DNA from: Burkholderiaceae bacterium
Lineage (GTDB): Bacteria; Pseudomonadota; Gammaproteobacteria; Burkholderiales; Burkholderiaceae_D
Length of the DNA: 44,883 nucleotides
Reading direction: 5' to 3'
Assembly: GCA_023653025.1 (NCBI GenBank)
Contig: JAMNXS010000016.1
Coordinates: 1 to 44,883, forward strand
Shown: piece by piece, positions 7,560 through 14,958 of the stretch
Layout of the letters: the number at the start of each line of letters is the position of its first letter
How positions within the stretch are numbered: position 1 is the stretch's first letter
Translations under genes and position numbers: made by a program
The notes under the pieces: model-generated
Database searches by the model: none
Seen by the model: only the letters and a program-made list of their open reading frames with translations
Told to the model about the DNA's origin: nothing

Positions 7560-9129
7560 GCAGGCTCCCTTTGGCGAAAAATGCCTGTTGTATCCGCGGC
7601 GAGACGCGATAGCGGTCTTCGCCATAGGCGGCGCCGAGGTGGACGAGCACCTGACGCACTGCATCCACGCCAACCCGCTCGGCCCATGCGAGCGGACCGA
7701 GCGGATAGTTGACGCCCAGTTTCATCGCCGCATCCGCACCGTCGGCCGAGCACACGCCCTGGTGGACGGCGTCGGCCGCTTCGTTGGCGAGCATGGCGAC
7801 GGTACGCATCACGGCCAGTCCCGGTACGTCGTTCAGCAGCGATACCTGCAAGCCGGCCGCCTGCAGCAGCGCGATGGCCGCGTGCAGGGCCGGTTCCGGG
7901 CACTGGCGCGCTGCGGCGATGCCGATGCGGCTGGCGCTGGCGTAGTCGAGAGCGAGGTCGATCAGCACCACGCCCGGCGTCGAGGTCTCGGCGGCGCGCT
8001 GCGTGGCGCTGCGGCCATCGGTGACGAAGAGCGTTGCGCCGCCGACGGTGGCGATGCGGCCGTTGGTGTGGCCGTTGGTGCGGCCGTGGTTGTGGCCGCT
8101 GTTGTGTCCATCAATGCCGGCATCGCGTTCGTGGCGCACGCCGGCCGCGTCGAGGCGGGCCGACAGCGCCTGCGCCGCGGCCGAATCGCCGTGCACACAG
8201 GGCACCGCGGACAGCGCCCGTGCCGCTTCGGAGGACGGCTGGGCCCGCGCCGCGCCCTCGCGATAGTCATGGAAGCCGCGCCCGCTCTTGCGGCCGAGGA
8301 AGCCGGCATCCACCAGTTCCTGCTGGATCAGCGAGGGCAGGAAGCGCTGGTCGTGGAAGAAGGCGGTCCAGACCGAGCGCGTGACCGCGAAATTGACGTC
8401 GTGGCCGATCATGTCCATCAGCTCGAACGGGCCCATGCGGAAGCCGCCGGCCTCGCGCATCAGCGCGTCGAGGGTGGCGACATCGGCCGCGCCCTCCTGC
8501 AGCAGGCGCAGCGCCTCGGCGTAGTAGGGGCGGGCAACGCGGTTGACGATAAAGCCGGGAGTCGACTTCGCATGCACCGGCGACTTGCCCCAGGCCGCGG
8601 CGGTGGCGAACAGGGCGTCGGCGACCTCGCGTGCGGTCGCGAGGCCGCTGACCACTTCGACCAGCGCCATCAGCGGCGCCGGGTTGAAGAAATGCAGTCC
8701 GGCCAGTCGCTCCGGGCGCTGCAGCGCCGCGCCGATGGCCGTGATCGAGATCGACGACGTATTGGTTGCGAGAATGCAGTCGCTGGCCACTAGCGACTCG
8801 AGTTCGCGGAACAGCTGCTGTTTGGCGTCGAGGCTCTCGACGATGGCCTCCACCACCAGCGCCGCGTCGGCCAGTCCGGCCAGCGCATCGACGGCCGACA
8901 GGCGCGCGCCGGCCGCCGCGGCCGCCTCGGTGCTCATACGTCCCTTGTCGACCAGCTTCGCAAATTGGACTCGGATGCCGTCCACGGCCTTTTCCGCCGC
9001 GCCGGCCCGCGCATCGAGCAGCTTCACCGGATGACCTGCGGCCGCCGCTACCTGAGCGATGCCCGAGCCCATGGCGCCGGCGCCGATGACGGCGACGACT
9101 CGTTCGACAGACAGGGCAGGCGTACTCAT
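7552..9129 (-). CDS. paaH: 3-hydroxyacyl-CoA dehydrogenase PaaH with a low-complexity insert
   Basis: This 525-residue enzyme oxidises 3-hydroxyadipyl-CoA late in the phenylacetate pathway. Order: NAD-binding Rossmann domain with GAGAMGSG (16-23), the TNTSS and HFFNPAPLM motifs, a first C-terminal 3HCDH domain (PGFIVNRVARPYYAEA), and a second C-terminal domain (DVPGLAVMRTVAMLANEAAD) typical of the long PaaH type. Between them, residues about 340-358 form an unusual Asn/Gly/His/Thr repeat encoded by four 12-bp tandem units. The ATG at 9127-9129 directly precedes the conserved start of the Rossmann domain; further upstream sequence contains the promoter and operator. It is the first gene of the operon; a promoter fits at 9178-9206. 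Confidence 0.94.
   Translation of the reverse strand: MSTPALSVERVVAVIGAGAMGSGIAQVAAAAGHPVKLLDARAGAAEKAVDGIRVQFAKLVDKGRMSTEAAAAAGARLSAVDALAGLADAALVVEAIVESLDAKQQLFRELESLVASDCILATNTSSISITAIGAALQRPERLAGLHFFNPAPLMALVEVVSGLATAREVADALFATAAAWGKSPVHAKSTPGFIVNRVARPYYAEALRLLQEGAADVATLDALMREAGGFRMGPFELMDMIGHDVNFAVTRSVWTAFFHDQRFLPSLIQQELVDAGFLGRKSGRGFHDYREGAARAQPSSEAARALSAVPCVHGDSAAAQALSARLDAAGVRHERDAGIDGHNSGHNHGRTNGHTNGRIATVGGATLFVTDGRSATQRAAETSTPGVVLIDLALDYASASRIGIAAARQCPEPALHAAIALLQAAGLQVSLLNDVPGLAVMRTVAMLANEAADAVHQGVCSADGADAAMKLGVNYPLGPLAWAERVGVDAVRQVLVHLGAAYGEDRYRVSPRIQQAFFAKGSLHD
8058..8105. repeat. Four in-frame 12-bp tandem repeats inside paaH
   Basis: On the plus strand the units are GGCCGTTGGTGT, GGCCGTTGGTGC, GGCCGTGGTTGT and GGCCGCTGTTGT, exactly contiguous. 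On the coding (minus) strand each unit gives four residues: HNSG, HNHG, RTNG, HTNG. Because the period is a multiple of three, gain or loss of units changes linker length without a frameshift. Confidence 0.92.
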
Positions 9130-9177
9130 GCGTGCGTTTCCATGCGGGCAGGGGGGCGGGGCGGTGATCTCAACAAT

Positions 9178-9206
9178 ACGATACTTTAACAACGATTTTT
9201 TATCAA
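9178..9206 (-). promoter_or_regulatory. Predicted sigma70 promoter of the paaH operon
   Basis: Reading the minus strand, a -35 element TTGATA (9201-9206) is followed after exactly 17 nt by TATCGT (9178-9183) as the -10. The -10 overlaps the paaH-proximal half-site of the split palindrome 9179-9217 and the -35 lies inside its spacer, so a protein bound to both half-sites would cover the promoter. Start of transcription would be about 40 nt upstream of the paaH ATG. Confidence 0.55.
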
Positions 9207-9217
9207 TACTCGTATCA
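9179..9217. promoter_or_regulatory. Candidate PaaX operator 1 (paaH side)
   Basis: Half-sites CGATAC (9179-9184) and GTATCA (9212-9217) are inverted copies with a 27-nt spacer. In paaH orientation the site reads TGATAC-N27-GTATCG. The E. coli PaaX operator is described, as I recall, as TGATTC-N27-GAATCA, i.e. the same spacing and one base different per half-site. The second copy at 9327-9365 has identical geometry. The link to PaaX is inference. Confidence 0.65.
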
Positions 9218-9326
9218 CAAAAGCGGCGGATATCACGTCGGCGGCAACGCCGGGTTGCGCCAGCGGTGAACTCGCATATTCGCGCGACGCGGCAGTGGCG
9301 GCAGCGCACGGTTCGCTGCAGTGCAA

Positions 9327-9365
9327 TGATACTTTCGGATTTGCGTGATTCGGCTTGTGGTATCG
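9327..9365. promoter_or_regulatory. Candidate PaaX operator 2 (transporter side)
   Basis: TGATAC (9327-9332) and GTATCG (9360-9365) enclose a 27-nt spacer, the same split palindrome as at 9179-9217 but facing the MFS gene. In both copies the GTATCGT end is nearest to the gene and contains a -10-like TATCGT. I could not find a convincing -35 at standard spacing for this copy. The spacers of the two copies share almost no sequence, which argues that only the half-sites are under selection. Confidence 0.62.
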
Positions 9366-9427
9366 TTTGGCCGCACGGTAACCTGCGCTTGGGCCTCGTT
9401 GCCGGCGCATTTCACAACACAGACAAA

Positions 9428-9445
9428 GCCGGCCTCGGAGCCGGC
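9428..9445 (+). promoter_or_regulatory. Leader hairpin just before the MFS transporter ribosome site
   Basis: GCCGGC (9428-9433) and GCCGGC (9440-9445) pair around the loop CTCGGA, ending 5 nt before the strong Shine-Dalgarno GGAGG. The stable stem next to the ribosome site may tune translation or protect the 5' end; no function is shown. Confidence 0.4.
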
Positions 9446-9459
9446 CGACCGGAGGAAAC

Positions 9460-10812
9460 ATGACCGTGGGGACCACTGCTGCCGGACACGCCAGCTATGA
9501 CGTGATGCAGGCGATCGATGAAGGAAAGTTCACGCCGCTGCAGCGGATGATTTACGTGCTGGCCGCACTGGCGCTGGTGCTCGACGGCTTCGACGGCCAG
9601 ATGATCGGCTACGCGATCCCCGCGATCATGAAAGAGTGGGGCGTGACCCGCGCCGCGTTCTCGGTAGCGGTGGCCAGCGGCTTGGTCGGCATGGCCGTGG
9701 GCAGCGTAGTGGCGGGCCTGATCGCCGACCGCGTCGGCCGCAAGCCGGTGCTGATCGGGAGCATTTTCCTGTTCGGCAGCGCGACCTTCCTGATCGGCTA
9801 CGCGACGGACGTGACCTCGATCGCCATGATCCGCTTCTTTGCCGGCCTCGGCATCGGCGCGGCGCTTCCGGCGGCGACCACGCTGACGGCCGAATTCACG
9901 CCGACGCGCTTTCGCACCATTGCCGTCACCACGGCCATCGTCTGCTACCCGCTCGGCGGCATGCTGGCGGGCCTGGTCGCCGGCCAGGTGCTGCCGACGC
10001 AAGGCTGGCGCGTGTTCTTCTTTATCGGCGGCGCGATGCCCATCGCTTATGCCGTCGTGCTGATCTTCCTGCTGCGCGAGTCGCCGAAATACCTGGCCCG
10101 CCAGAGCACGCGCTGGGAGGAGTTGCGCGGGCTGATGGCCCGGATGGCGCATGAAGTGGCGCATGTGAAGGAATTTACCGACGGCGTCATCACCTCGGTC
10201 AGGCGCGGCAGCATAGGCGAGGTGTTCCGCGACGGGCGCGCGTCGGATTCGATCTGGCTGTGGATCTGCTTCTTCATGACGCTGCTGTCGATCTACAGCG
10301 CGTTCAGCTGGCTGCCGACCATGCTAACGACCGAGGGCCTGTCGCCTGCACTGGCCGGCATGGGCCTGACGGCCTACAACTTCGGCGGCGTGATCGGCGC
10401 CATCATCTGCGCGCTGGCGGTCACGCGCTACGGCTCGCGCAAGCCGATGATCTTCTACGCCGCGATGTCGGCGGCCAGCGCGCTGCTGCTGAATGTGGTC
10501 AGCGTGACCTCCGACACCCAGACCTTCCTGCTCGGCCTCGGACTGCACGGCCTGTTCATCACGGCGGTGCAGTGCTCGCTGTATGCACTGTGCGCGCACC
10601 TGTATCCGACAGTGATCCGCGTCACCGGCACGGCATCGGCGCTGGCCTTCGGCCGGCTGGGCGCGATCCTCAGCGCCTTTGCCGGCGCGGCGATGATCAC
10701 GGCCGGCGGCGCCAGCGCCTACCTGAACCTGCTCGGCGGGTCGATGGTGATTACGGTGCTGGGTCTGGTGATGATCCGCAATCACATCAAGCCGGCGGTC
10801 AAGGCGGAGTGA
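9460..10812 (+). CDS. MFS aromatic acid:H+ symporter (AAHS family), probable aromatic acid uptake
   Basis: This 450-residue inner-membrane transporter has about twelve hydrophobic segments. It carries the AAHS hallmark DGFDGQMIGYAIP in the first helix and the MFS loop motif GLIADRVGRKPVLIG between helices 2 and 3, as in PcaK/BenK/MhpT. A strong Shine-Dalgarno (GGAGGAAAC) precedes the ATG. It is divergent from paaH and shares the 27-nt-spaced palindromes with it, so phenylacetate or a related aromatic acid is the likely substrate; that is inference from context. It is not the sodium-solute-type PaaL found in some other paa clusters. Confidence 0.85.
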   Translation: MTVGTTAAGHASYDVMQAIDEGKFTPLQRMIYVLAALALVLDGFDGQMIGYAIPAIMKEWGVTRAAFSVAVASGLVGMAVGSVVAGLIADRVGRKPVLIGSIFLFGSATFLIGYATDVTSIAMIRFFAGLGIGAALPAATTLTAEFTPTRFRTIAVTTAIVCYPLGGMLAGLVAGQVLPTQGWRVFFFIGGAMPIAYAVVLIFLLRESPKYLARQSTRWEELRGLMARMAHEVAHVKEFTDGVITSVRRGSIGEVFRDGRASDSIWLWICFFMTLLSIYSAFSWLPTMLTTEGLSPALAGMGLTAYNFGGVIGAIICALAVTRYGSRKPMIFYAAMSAASALLLNVVSVTSDTQTFLLGLGLHGLFITAVQCSLYALCAHLYPTVIRVTGTASALAFGRLGAILSAFAGAAMITAGGASAYLNLLGGSMVITVLGLVMIRNHIKPAVKAE

Positions 10813-10839
10813 GGGGAGGGCACAGGGCGAGGTGGGTCC

Positions 10840-10929
10840 GGCGGGTTTCGGCTTCGCCTCACCCCGCCCTATTGCCTCACGATAGTCCCTACCACCGTAG
10901 GGCGGGGTGAGGCAAAGCCGAAACCCGCC
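10840..10929. repeat. Diverged palindromic repeat between the MFS gene and modE
   Basis: Arms at 10840-10872 and 10897-10929 are near-perfect inverted copies (core GGCGGGTTTCGGCTTCGCC and the complementary GGCGAAACCC-type arm with small differences) around a 24-nt loop. It resembles the 228-319 element base for base along much of each arm, with compensating changes that keep the hairpin. As with that element, it separates convergent genes. Confidence 0.85.
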
Positions 10930-10946
10930 ACCGCTGACTCCCGCTC

Positions 10947-11747
10947 CTAAGCCGCCACCCCGAGAATCACGTTCGACGGCTCGATCGACGCCAGCACGAC
11001 ACTTCCGGCTTCCAGCCCCTCCGCTGTCGCATTCTCGAGCGTGCAGATTAGCTGCTGCCCGCCGTCGAGCGCCAGCGCCACTTCCGAGCGATGCTGGCCG
11101 CGTACCCGACGGTGGACGGTGCCGGTAAATCGGTTCGGCCCGGCGGTCGCGGCCGGCCCGGCGGCGAGTTGTACGCTGACTGCCGAGGCCTTCACCAGCG
11201 CGAATACCTTCATTCCGATATCGAGCTGCAGTTCGCGGCCGCTCGCGTGCGTGATGGACGCGACCAGCATCAGCGTGCCGCCCACCATCATCGTCACCTC
11301 GTCGTTCACCGGCCCCTGCAGGATGGACACCACGATGCCGGCATACTGGTTGCGCACGCTGGTCTTTAGCGCGATCTCGGTCTGCAGCGCGTAGTCGGCC
11401 TCGAGCCCGTTGGCGAGCTTGTTCAGGCGGCCAATGAAGCGCTCGTGCTCTGCCTGGATCAGCAGGAAATTGTCGAGCAACTGCCGGCCGCGCTCGGTCA
11501 GCCGGGTCCTGCCGCCGCCTTTGCCGCCCGCCTGCCGTTCGAGCAGGCTGCCGCCGGTCAGCTTCGTCATCTGGTCGATCGTGTCCCATGCCCCCTTGTA
11601 GCTGTAGCCGGCCATCTGCGCCGACTTCGTCAGGTTCTCGGTCAGGCCGATCTGGCGCAGCAGTTCGATGCGCTTCGCGTTGGCCAGCAGCGCGTCGCCC
11701 ACTTTCAGCATCAGCTCCGCATCGAGCGAGTACGGGGGAGTGTCCAT
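10947..11747 (-). CDS. modE: Molybdate-responsive transcriptional regulator ModE
   Basis: This 266-residue protein has the complete ModE layout: an N-terminal winged HTH (AGYSYKGAWDTIDQM, then the wing QAGGKGGGRTRLTERG) and two C-terminal molybdate-binding TOBE/mop domains (TSVRNQYAGIVVSILQGPVN and PNRFTGTVHRRVRGQHRSEV regions). E. coli ModE has 262 residues. I chose the ATG at 11745-11747 (MDTPPYSLDAEL); an ATG 24 nt earlier is possible. A perfect TATAAT lies only 6 nt upstream of the chosen ATG (11754-11759), so the mRNA may be leaderless or the longer start may be excluded. It is divergent from the porin-modA genes, which it probably controls. Confidence 0.93.
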   Translation of the reverse strand: MDTPPYSLDAELMLKVGDALLANAKRIELLRQIGLTENLTKSAQMAGYSYKGAWDTIDQMTKLTGGSLLERQAGGKGGGRTRLTERGRQLLDNFLLIQAEHERFIGRLNKLANGLEADYALQTEIALKTSVRNQYAGIVVSILQGPVNDEVTMMVGGTLMLVASITHASGRELQLDIGMKVFALVKASAVSVQLAAGPAATAGPNRFTGTVHRRVRGQHRSEVALALDGGQQLICTLENATAEGLEAGSVVLASIEPSNVILGVAA

Positions 11748-11866
11748 GCGCCGATTATAGGCAGTCGTCATGTGGCTGGCTACAGGACGCTTGCCGGCAG
11801 GGACCGCCTTCGTTCGTGCCCTCCATCGCCCTTGTCTCGGTGCTCCCCGTGGTCTGGTCGGGCCGT

Positions 11867-11895
11867 TTGGCCTGGCAAAATTACTATGATATATT
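11867..11895 (+). promoter_or_regulatory. Predicted promoter of the porin-modA unit
   Basis: TTGGCC (11867-11872), a 17-nt spacer and TATATT (11890-11895) form a sigma70-like promoter with about 75 nt of leader before the porin ATG. The local sequence is much more AT-rich than its surroundings. Confidence 0.45.
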
Positions 11896-11898
11896 TTG
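11876..11898. promoter_or_regulatory. Candidate ModE-type operator overlapping the porin promoter
   Basis: CAAAAT (11876-11881) and ATTTTG (11893-11898) are inverted copies flanking an AT-rich centre with TATGATAT. ModE operators are known to be AT-rich TATA-containing palindromes, and this one overlaps the predicted -10 between modE and modA. The match to the E. coli consensus is not close, so the assignment rests mainly on position. Confidence 0.35.
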
Positions 11899-11974
11899 AC
11901 TCGACATCGCCGGAAACTGCTGTCGTTTCGGGGTGTGATGACTATTCAATCAGGGACGACTTGAGGCAAAGACG

Positions 11975-13381
11975 ATGAGAGGCGAGCATCTGACACGCGT
12001 TGTGCCGCCGATGGCGGTCGTGCTGGCGACGCTGGCGTTCGGTGGCCGGGTATATGCCGGGGAGGACGTCAAGGTCCTGCTGGAGATCCTGAAGGAGAAG
12101 GGGATCATCACGCAGGAGGAGTTCGACCAGAAGCTCAAGGTGGCCCGGGAGAAGGAGGAAATCCGCGCCTTCAACGAAGCGCAGGACATCCGCCGCGCCA
12201 ACCGCGAGATCGACAAGCGCGCCGACGAGGAGCGCAAGTTCAAGACGCAGATCTACGGACAGGTGTCGGCTGGCTACTACCAGGCATCGAACATGACGTC
12301 GCAGAACCTCGACGCCTCCGGCATGAGCGACCAGCCGAAGGCGAACAACCGGTTGGGCTTTCGCGCGTCGCGCGAACTCGATGCCGACAACACCGCGGTG
12401 CTGACGCTCGAATCCAATTTCTCGGCACGCACCGGCGCCATCGGTCGTGACTCGGCCGGCTATGGCTCGTCCAATATCAACGGCGTGGGCGGCGCGCTGT
12501 TCGACCGCGAAGCAAGCGTGCGATGGATCTCGAAAACCTATGGCACTTTTGTCCTGGGCCGCGGCCCGAACCTGCAAAATGATTTGTCGAGCGCCTTCGA
12601 TTCGCGCAGCAATTGGAACTTCGGCGGCCTGAAGCCCATCGGCCGCTATGCCGGCTTTCACGGCGCCTCCGGCATCAACCGCGCTGACAGGCTGTTCCGC
12701 TACATTTCGCCGGCGTGGAACGGTTTCAACCTCGATACGGGCGTCTCGGTCGGAGGCGTTGCAGGCAACGATGAAAAAGGGAACAACTACTACATCGGCG
12801 GTCGCTACAAGAACGGCAATTTCGAGATGGGCTACAACCATGCCGCCGTCAAGCTGGGATCGGCATCGGTTCCGGTGCAGGAAGTGAACAACCGGGTGGA
12901 TTTTGTCGCGGCGAAGCTCACGATGGAGAAGCTGACGCTGAATGCCGGCTATGTTGTGACCCGCAATCCGAACCCGATCGCGAACAGCGGGTCAACCGTC
13001 CTGAACAATACATTCGACCCGAACAAAACGGCCGGCCGGGTCGATGCCAACACCTGGTTCGCGGGAGCGGTCTATCGCCTCAGCCCCGAATTCAGCTGGA
13101 ATGCGGGCTACTACGCCGTTGACGACCGCACGGCACAGACCAGCGACAACCGGAACAATGACGTTCGGATGTTCGCCACAGGCCTGACCTATTCGCCGTA
13201 CCGGGAGTGGGATTTTTTCATCGACTATGCGATGGCCCGGCGACAAGCCGGGGCGACCGGCGCTTTCACGATTTACGACAAATGGGCTCCGGACACGTCG
13301 GTGGGCGGCGTAAACGGCGGCTACGCCGAAAGCAGGAAAAACCAGTCCGGCGTCTCCGTCGGCGCCCAGTACAAATTCTGA
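11975..13381 (+). CDS. Outer-membrane porin with N-terminal coiled-coil segment, beside modA
   Basis: This 468-residue protein has a signal peptide (VVPPMAVVLATLAFGGRVYA, cleavage near residue 28), then a charged helical segment (about residues 33-90: EILKEKGIITQEEFDQKLKV, then Glu/Lys/Arg-rich) predicted to form a coiled coil, then a beta-rich 16-strand-type porin barrel with the usual terminal phenylalanine (GVSVGAQYKF). The pairing with modA 12 nt downstream, and with modE divergent, suggests it admits molybdate or another oxyanion; porins are not usually part of mod operons. General porins of betaproteobacteria usually lack this N-terminal helical region, which may anchor to peptidoglycan. 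Confidence 0.85.
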   Translation: MRGEHLTRVVPPMAVVLATLAFGGRVYAGEDVKVLLEILKEKGIITQEEFDQKLKVAREKEEIRAFNEAQDIRRANREIDKRADEERKFKTQIYGQVSAGYYQASNMTSQNLDASGMSDQPKANNRLGFRASRELDADNTAVLTLESNFSARTGAIGRDSAGYGSSNINGVGGALFDREASVRWISKTYGTFVLGRGPNLQNDLSSAFDSRSNWNFGGLKPIGRYAGFHGASGINRADRLFRYISPAWNGFNLDTGVSVGGVAGNDEKGNNYYIGGRYKNGNFEMGYNHAAVKLGSASVPVQEVNNRVDFVAAKLTMEKLTLNAGYVVTRNPNPIANSGSTVLNNTFDPNKTAGRVDANTWFAGAVYRLSPEFSWNAGYYAVDDRTAQTSDNRNNDVRMFATGLTYSPYREWDFFIDYAMARRQAGATGAFTIYDKWAPDTSVGGVNGGYAESRKNQSGVSVGAQYKF

Positions 13382-13414
13382 TCTGCCACCACCATGCCGG
13401 GAAGGATATCGACG

Positions 13415-14167
13415 ATGACATTCAAGCTTTTGCTCGCACTGCTTGCTTCGTGGCTGCTGAGCGTTGCCGCCCAGGCAGCCGAGGTCAAGGTGGCCGTGGC
13501 TGCCAACTTTGCGTTGACCATGAAGGATATCGCGGCCGAGTTCGAGAAGGACACCGGGCACAAGGTCAGCCTCACACAAGGCGCTACCGGCAAGTTCTAC
13601 GCGCAGATCACGAACGGCGCGCCGTTCGAAGTCCTCCTGTCGGCCGATGACGAAACTCCGAGCAAGCTCGTCAGAGAAGGCAAGGCAGTGTCGGGTACCC
13701 AGTTCACTTATGCTGTTGGCCGTCTCGTGCTCTGGTCGCCGGATGCCTCGCTGGTTGATCAGGGCGGTGGCGTGCTGAAGACCGACAGGTTCAAGTTCCT
13801 GTCGATCGCCAATGCCCGTGTCGCGCCCTATGGACGCGCGGCCGTGCAGACGATGCAGAAGCTCGGTGTGCTGACCGCGATCGAGCCGCGCGTCGTACAG
13901 GGCGAGAGCATCACCCAGACTCATCAGTTCGTCAGCAGCGGCAACGCACAGCTCGGCTTCGTCGCGCTGTCGCAGGTCTGGGAAAACGGCAGGATCAAGT
14001 CCGGCTCGGCATGGATCGTGCCGGAGGACATGCATGAGCAGCTGAAGCAGGATGCCGTGCTGCTCAACCCAGGCAAGGACTCGAAGGCGGCCGTCGCGCT
14101 GGTCGATTACCTGAAATCCGACAAGGCGCGGAAGATCATCGATCGCTACGGCTACAAGCTGCAGTGA
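13415..14167 (+). CDS. modA: Molybdate ABC transporter periplasmic binding protein ModA
   Basis: This 250-residue secreted protein starts MTFKLLLALLASWLLSVAAQ, with cleavage likely after AQA, and the mature part begins EVKVAVAANFALTMKDIAAE, the classic ModA opening. Further family motifs are TQGATGKFYAQITNGAPFEV, the GRLVLWSPD segment and VAPYGRAAVQTM. The ATG at 13415 is preceded by GGAAGGA and gives a normal signal peptide; an ATG 21 nt upstream is possible. It lies 33 nt after the porin and is the last gene on this strand: no modB or modC follows, so the permease and ATPase must be elsewhere or replaced. Confidence 0.92.
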   Translation: MTFKLLLALLASWLLSVAAQAAEVKVAVAANFALTMKDIAAEFEKDTGHKVSLTQGATGKFYAQITNGAPFEVLLSADDETPSKLVREGKAVSGTQFTYAVGRLVLWSPDASLVDQGGGVLKTDRFKFLSIANARVAPYGRAAVQTMQKLGVLTAIEPRVVQGESITQTHQFVSSGNAQLGFVALSQVWENGRIKSGSAWIVPEDMHEQLKQDAVLLNPGKDSKAAVALVDYLKSDKARKIIDRYGYKLQ

Positions 14168-14191
14168 GCAAGGATCGCTCTCCTCATCCTG

Positions 14192-14476
14192 TTACGCCGT
14201 GCGCAGCCGGCCGCGAACGCTACGCGGCGAGGACGGCGCGGGTCGGGCATGCGCCGTACCGGCCTCGAGTTGTTCGAGCAGCGAACTCCTGATCGTCAGG
14301 AATCCAAAGCGGCGTTGCAGCCCCATACGCAGCACGGTTAGCGCGGCCGACCGCGGCGGCGTTCGCTCGAAGCGCTGAAGGTCGATGGTGCGCGCAATAT
14401 CGAATGCCTGTTCCGGTACCCGCACGCCCTGCGCGACGAACAGCATCAAATGCTGGACGAGATCGTCGCGGTTCAT
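14192..14476 (-). CDS. Small basic protein coupled to an HPF-like gene, function unknown
   Basis: This 94-residue protein begins MNRDDLVQHLMLFVAQGVRV. I do not recognise the family. It is predicted helical in its first two thirds and ends in an Arg/Pro/Ser-rich tail with no signal peptide or membrane segment. Its ATG overlaps the stop of the upstream HPF-like gene by 4 nt (ATGA), so the two are almost certainly translated together. It converges on modA with 24 nt between. The overlap and codon use like that of neighbours support it as a real gene. Confidence 0.6.
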   Translation of the reverse strand: MNRDDLVQHLMLFVAQGVRVPEQAFDIARTIDLQRFERTPPRSAALTVLRMGLQRRFGFLTIRSSLLEQLEAGTAHARPAPSSPRSVRGRLRTA

Positions 14477-14835
14477 GCCTGTTCCTCCGGCATCCGCCAC
14501 GCGAAGCCGGCGGCATCGCGCCGGCGCTCCTGGGCCGCGCGCGAGCGCCGCATCATACGCGTCAGACAGGCCGTTGCGCGCGCCAGTGCGCGGTTGAGCG
14601 CGGTGTGCCAGTTGTCTGCCACCGCACGGATGATCACTGGGGATGCACCGGCGGCACTGACCTCGAGCACGCATTCCTTGTCGAGACCGCCGCGCGGGCC
14701 GTTCAGGTCCGACAGTTGCACCGTCGCGCGCGGCGCTGCCCACGGGTGGCGGCGAAATGCGAAGGCCACACGCTCGCTGGCCCACTCACGCAGGGATTCG
14801 GCTTTCGGGTCGCGCGACTTGAACAGGATTTTCAT
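14473..14835 (-). CDS. HPF/RaiA-family ribosome-associated protein
   Basis: This 120-residue protein begins MKILFKSRDPKAESLREWAS and contains VQLSDLNGPRGGLDKECVLE, the beta-strand and loop pattern of the S30AE (hibernation-promoting factor / RaiA) fold, followed by a long helix (WHTALNRALARATACLTRMM) and an Arg-rich tail. HPF-type proteins bind the 30S subunit and stall or dimerise ribosomes under stress. This copy is short-form and not next to rpoN, where the main hpf is usually found, so it is probably a second paralogue. ATG at 14833-14835 chosen because it matches the domain start; the upstream extension is unrelated. A 9-bp inverted repeat lies 124 nt upstream (14959-14988). Confidence 0.75.
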   Translation of the reverse strand: MKILFKSRDPKAESLREWASERVAFAFRRHPWAAPRATVQLSDLNGPRGGLDKECVLEVSAAGASPVIIRAVADNWHTALNRALARATACLTRMMRRSRAAQERRRDAAGFAWRMPEEQA

Positions 14836-14958
14836 TCCACACCTCCGATACGAGTGACGGGAACCCGCAGGATGGGGCGGCAGACCGGTGCGAGGAATAC
14901 ATGATTGAATGAACCTGCTTGCGAAAATTTCGAAGCATCGAGCCGCCGGCCTCGCCAT

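Noticed and set aside
14168-14191. modB or modC after modA
   Set aside because: Only 24 nt follow before a convergent gene; no permease or ATPase sequence is present anywhere near.
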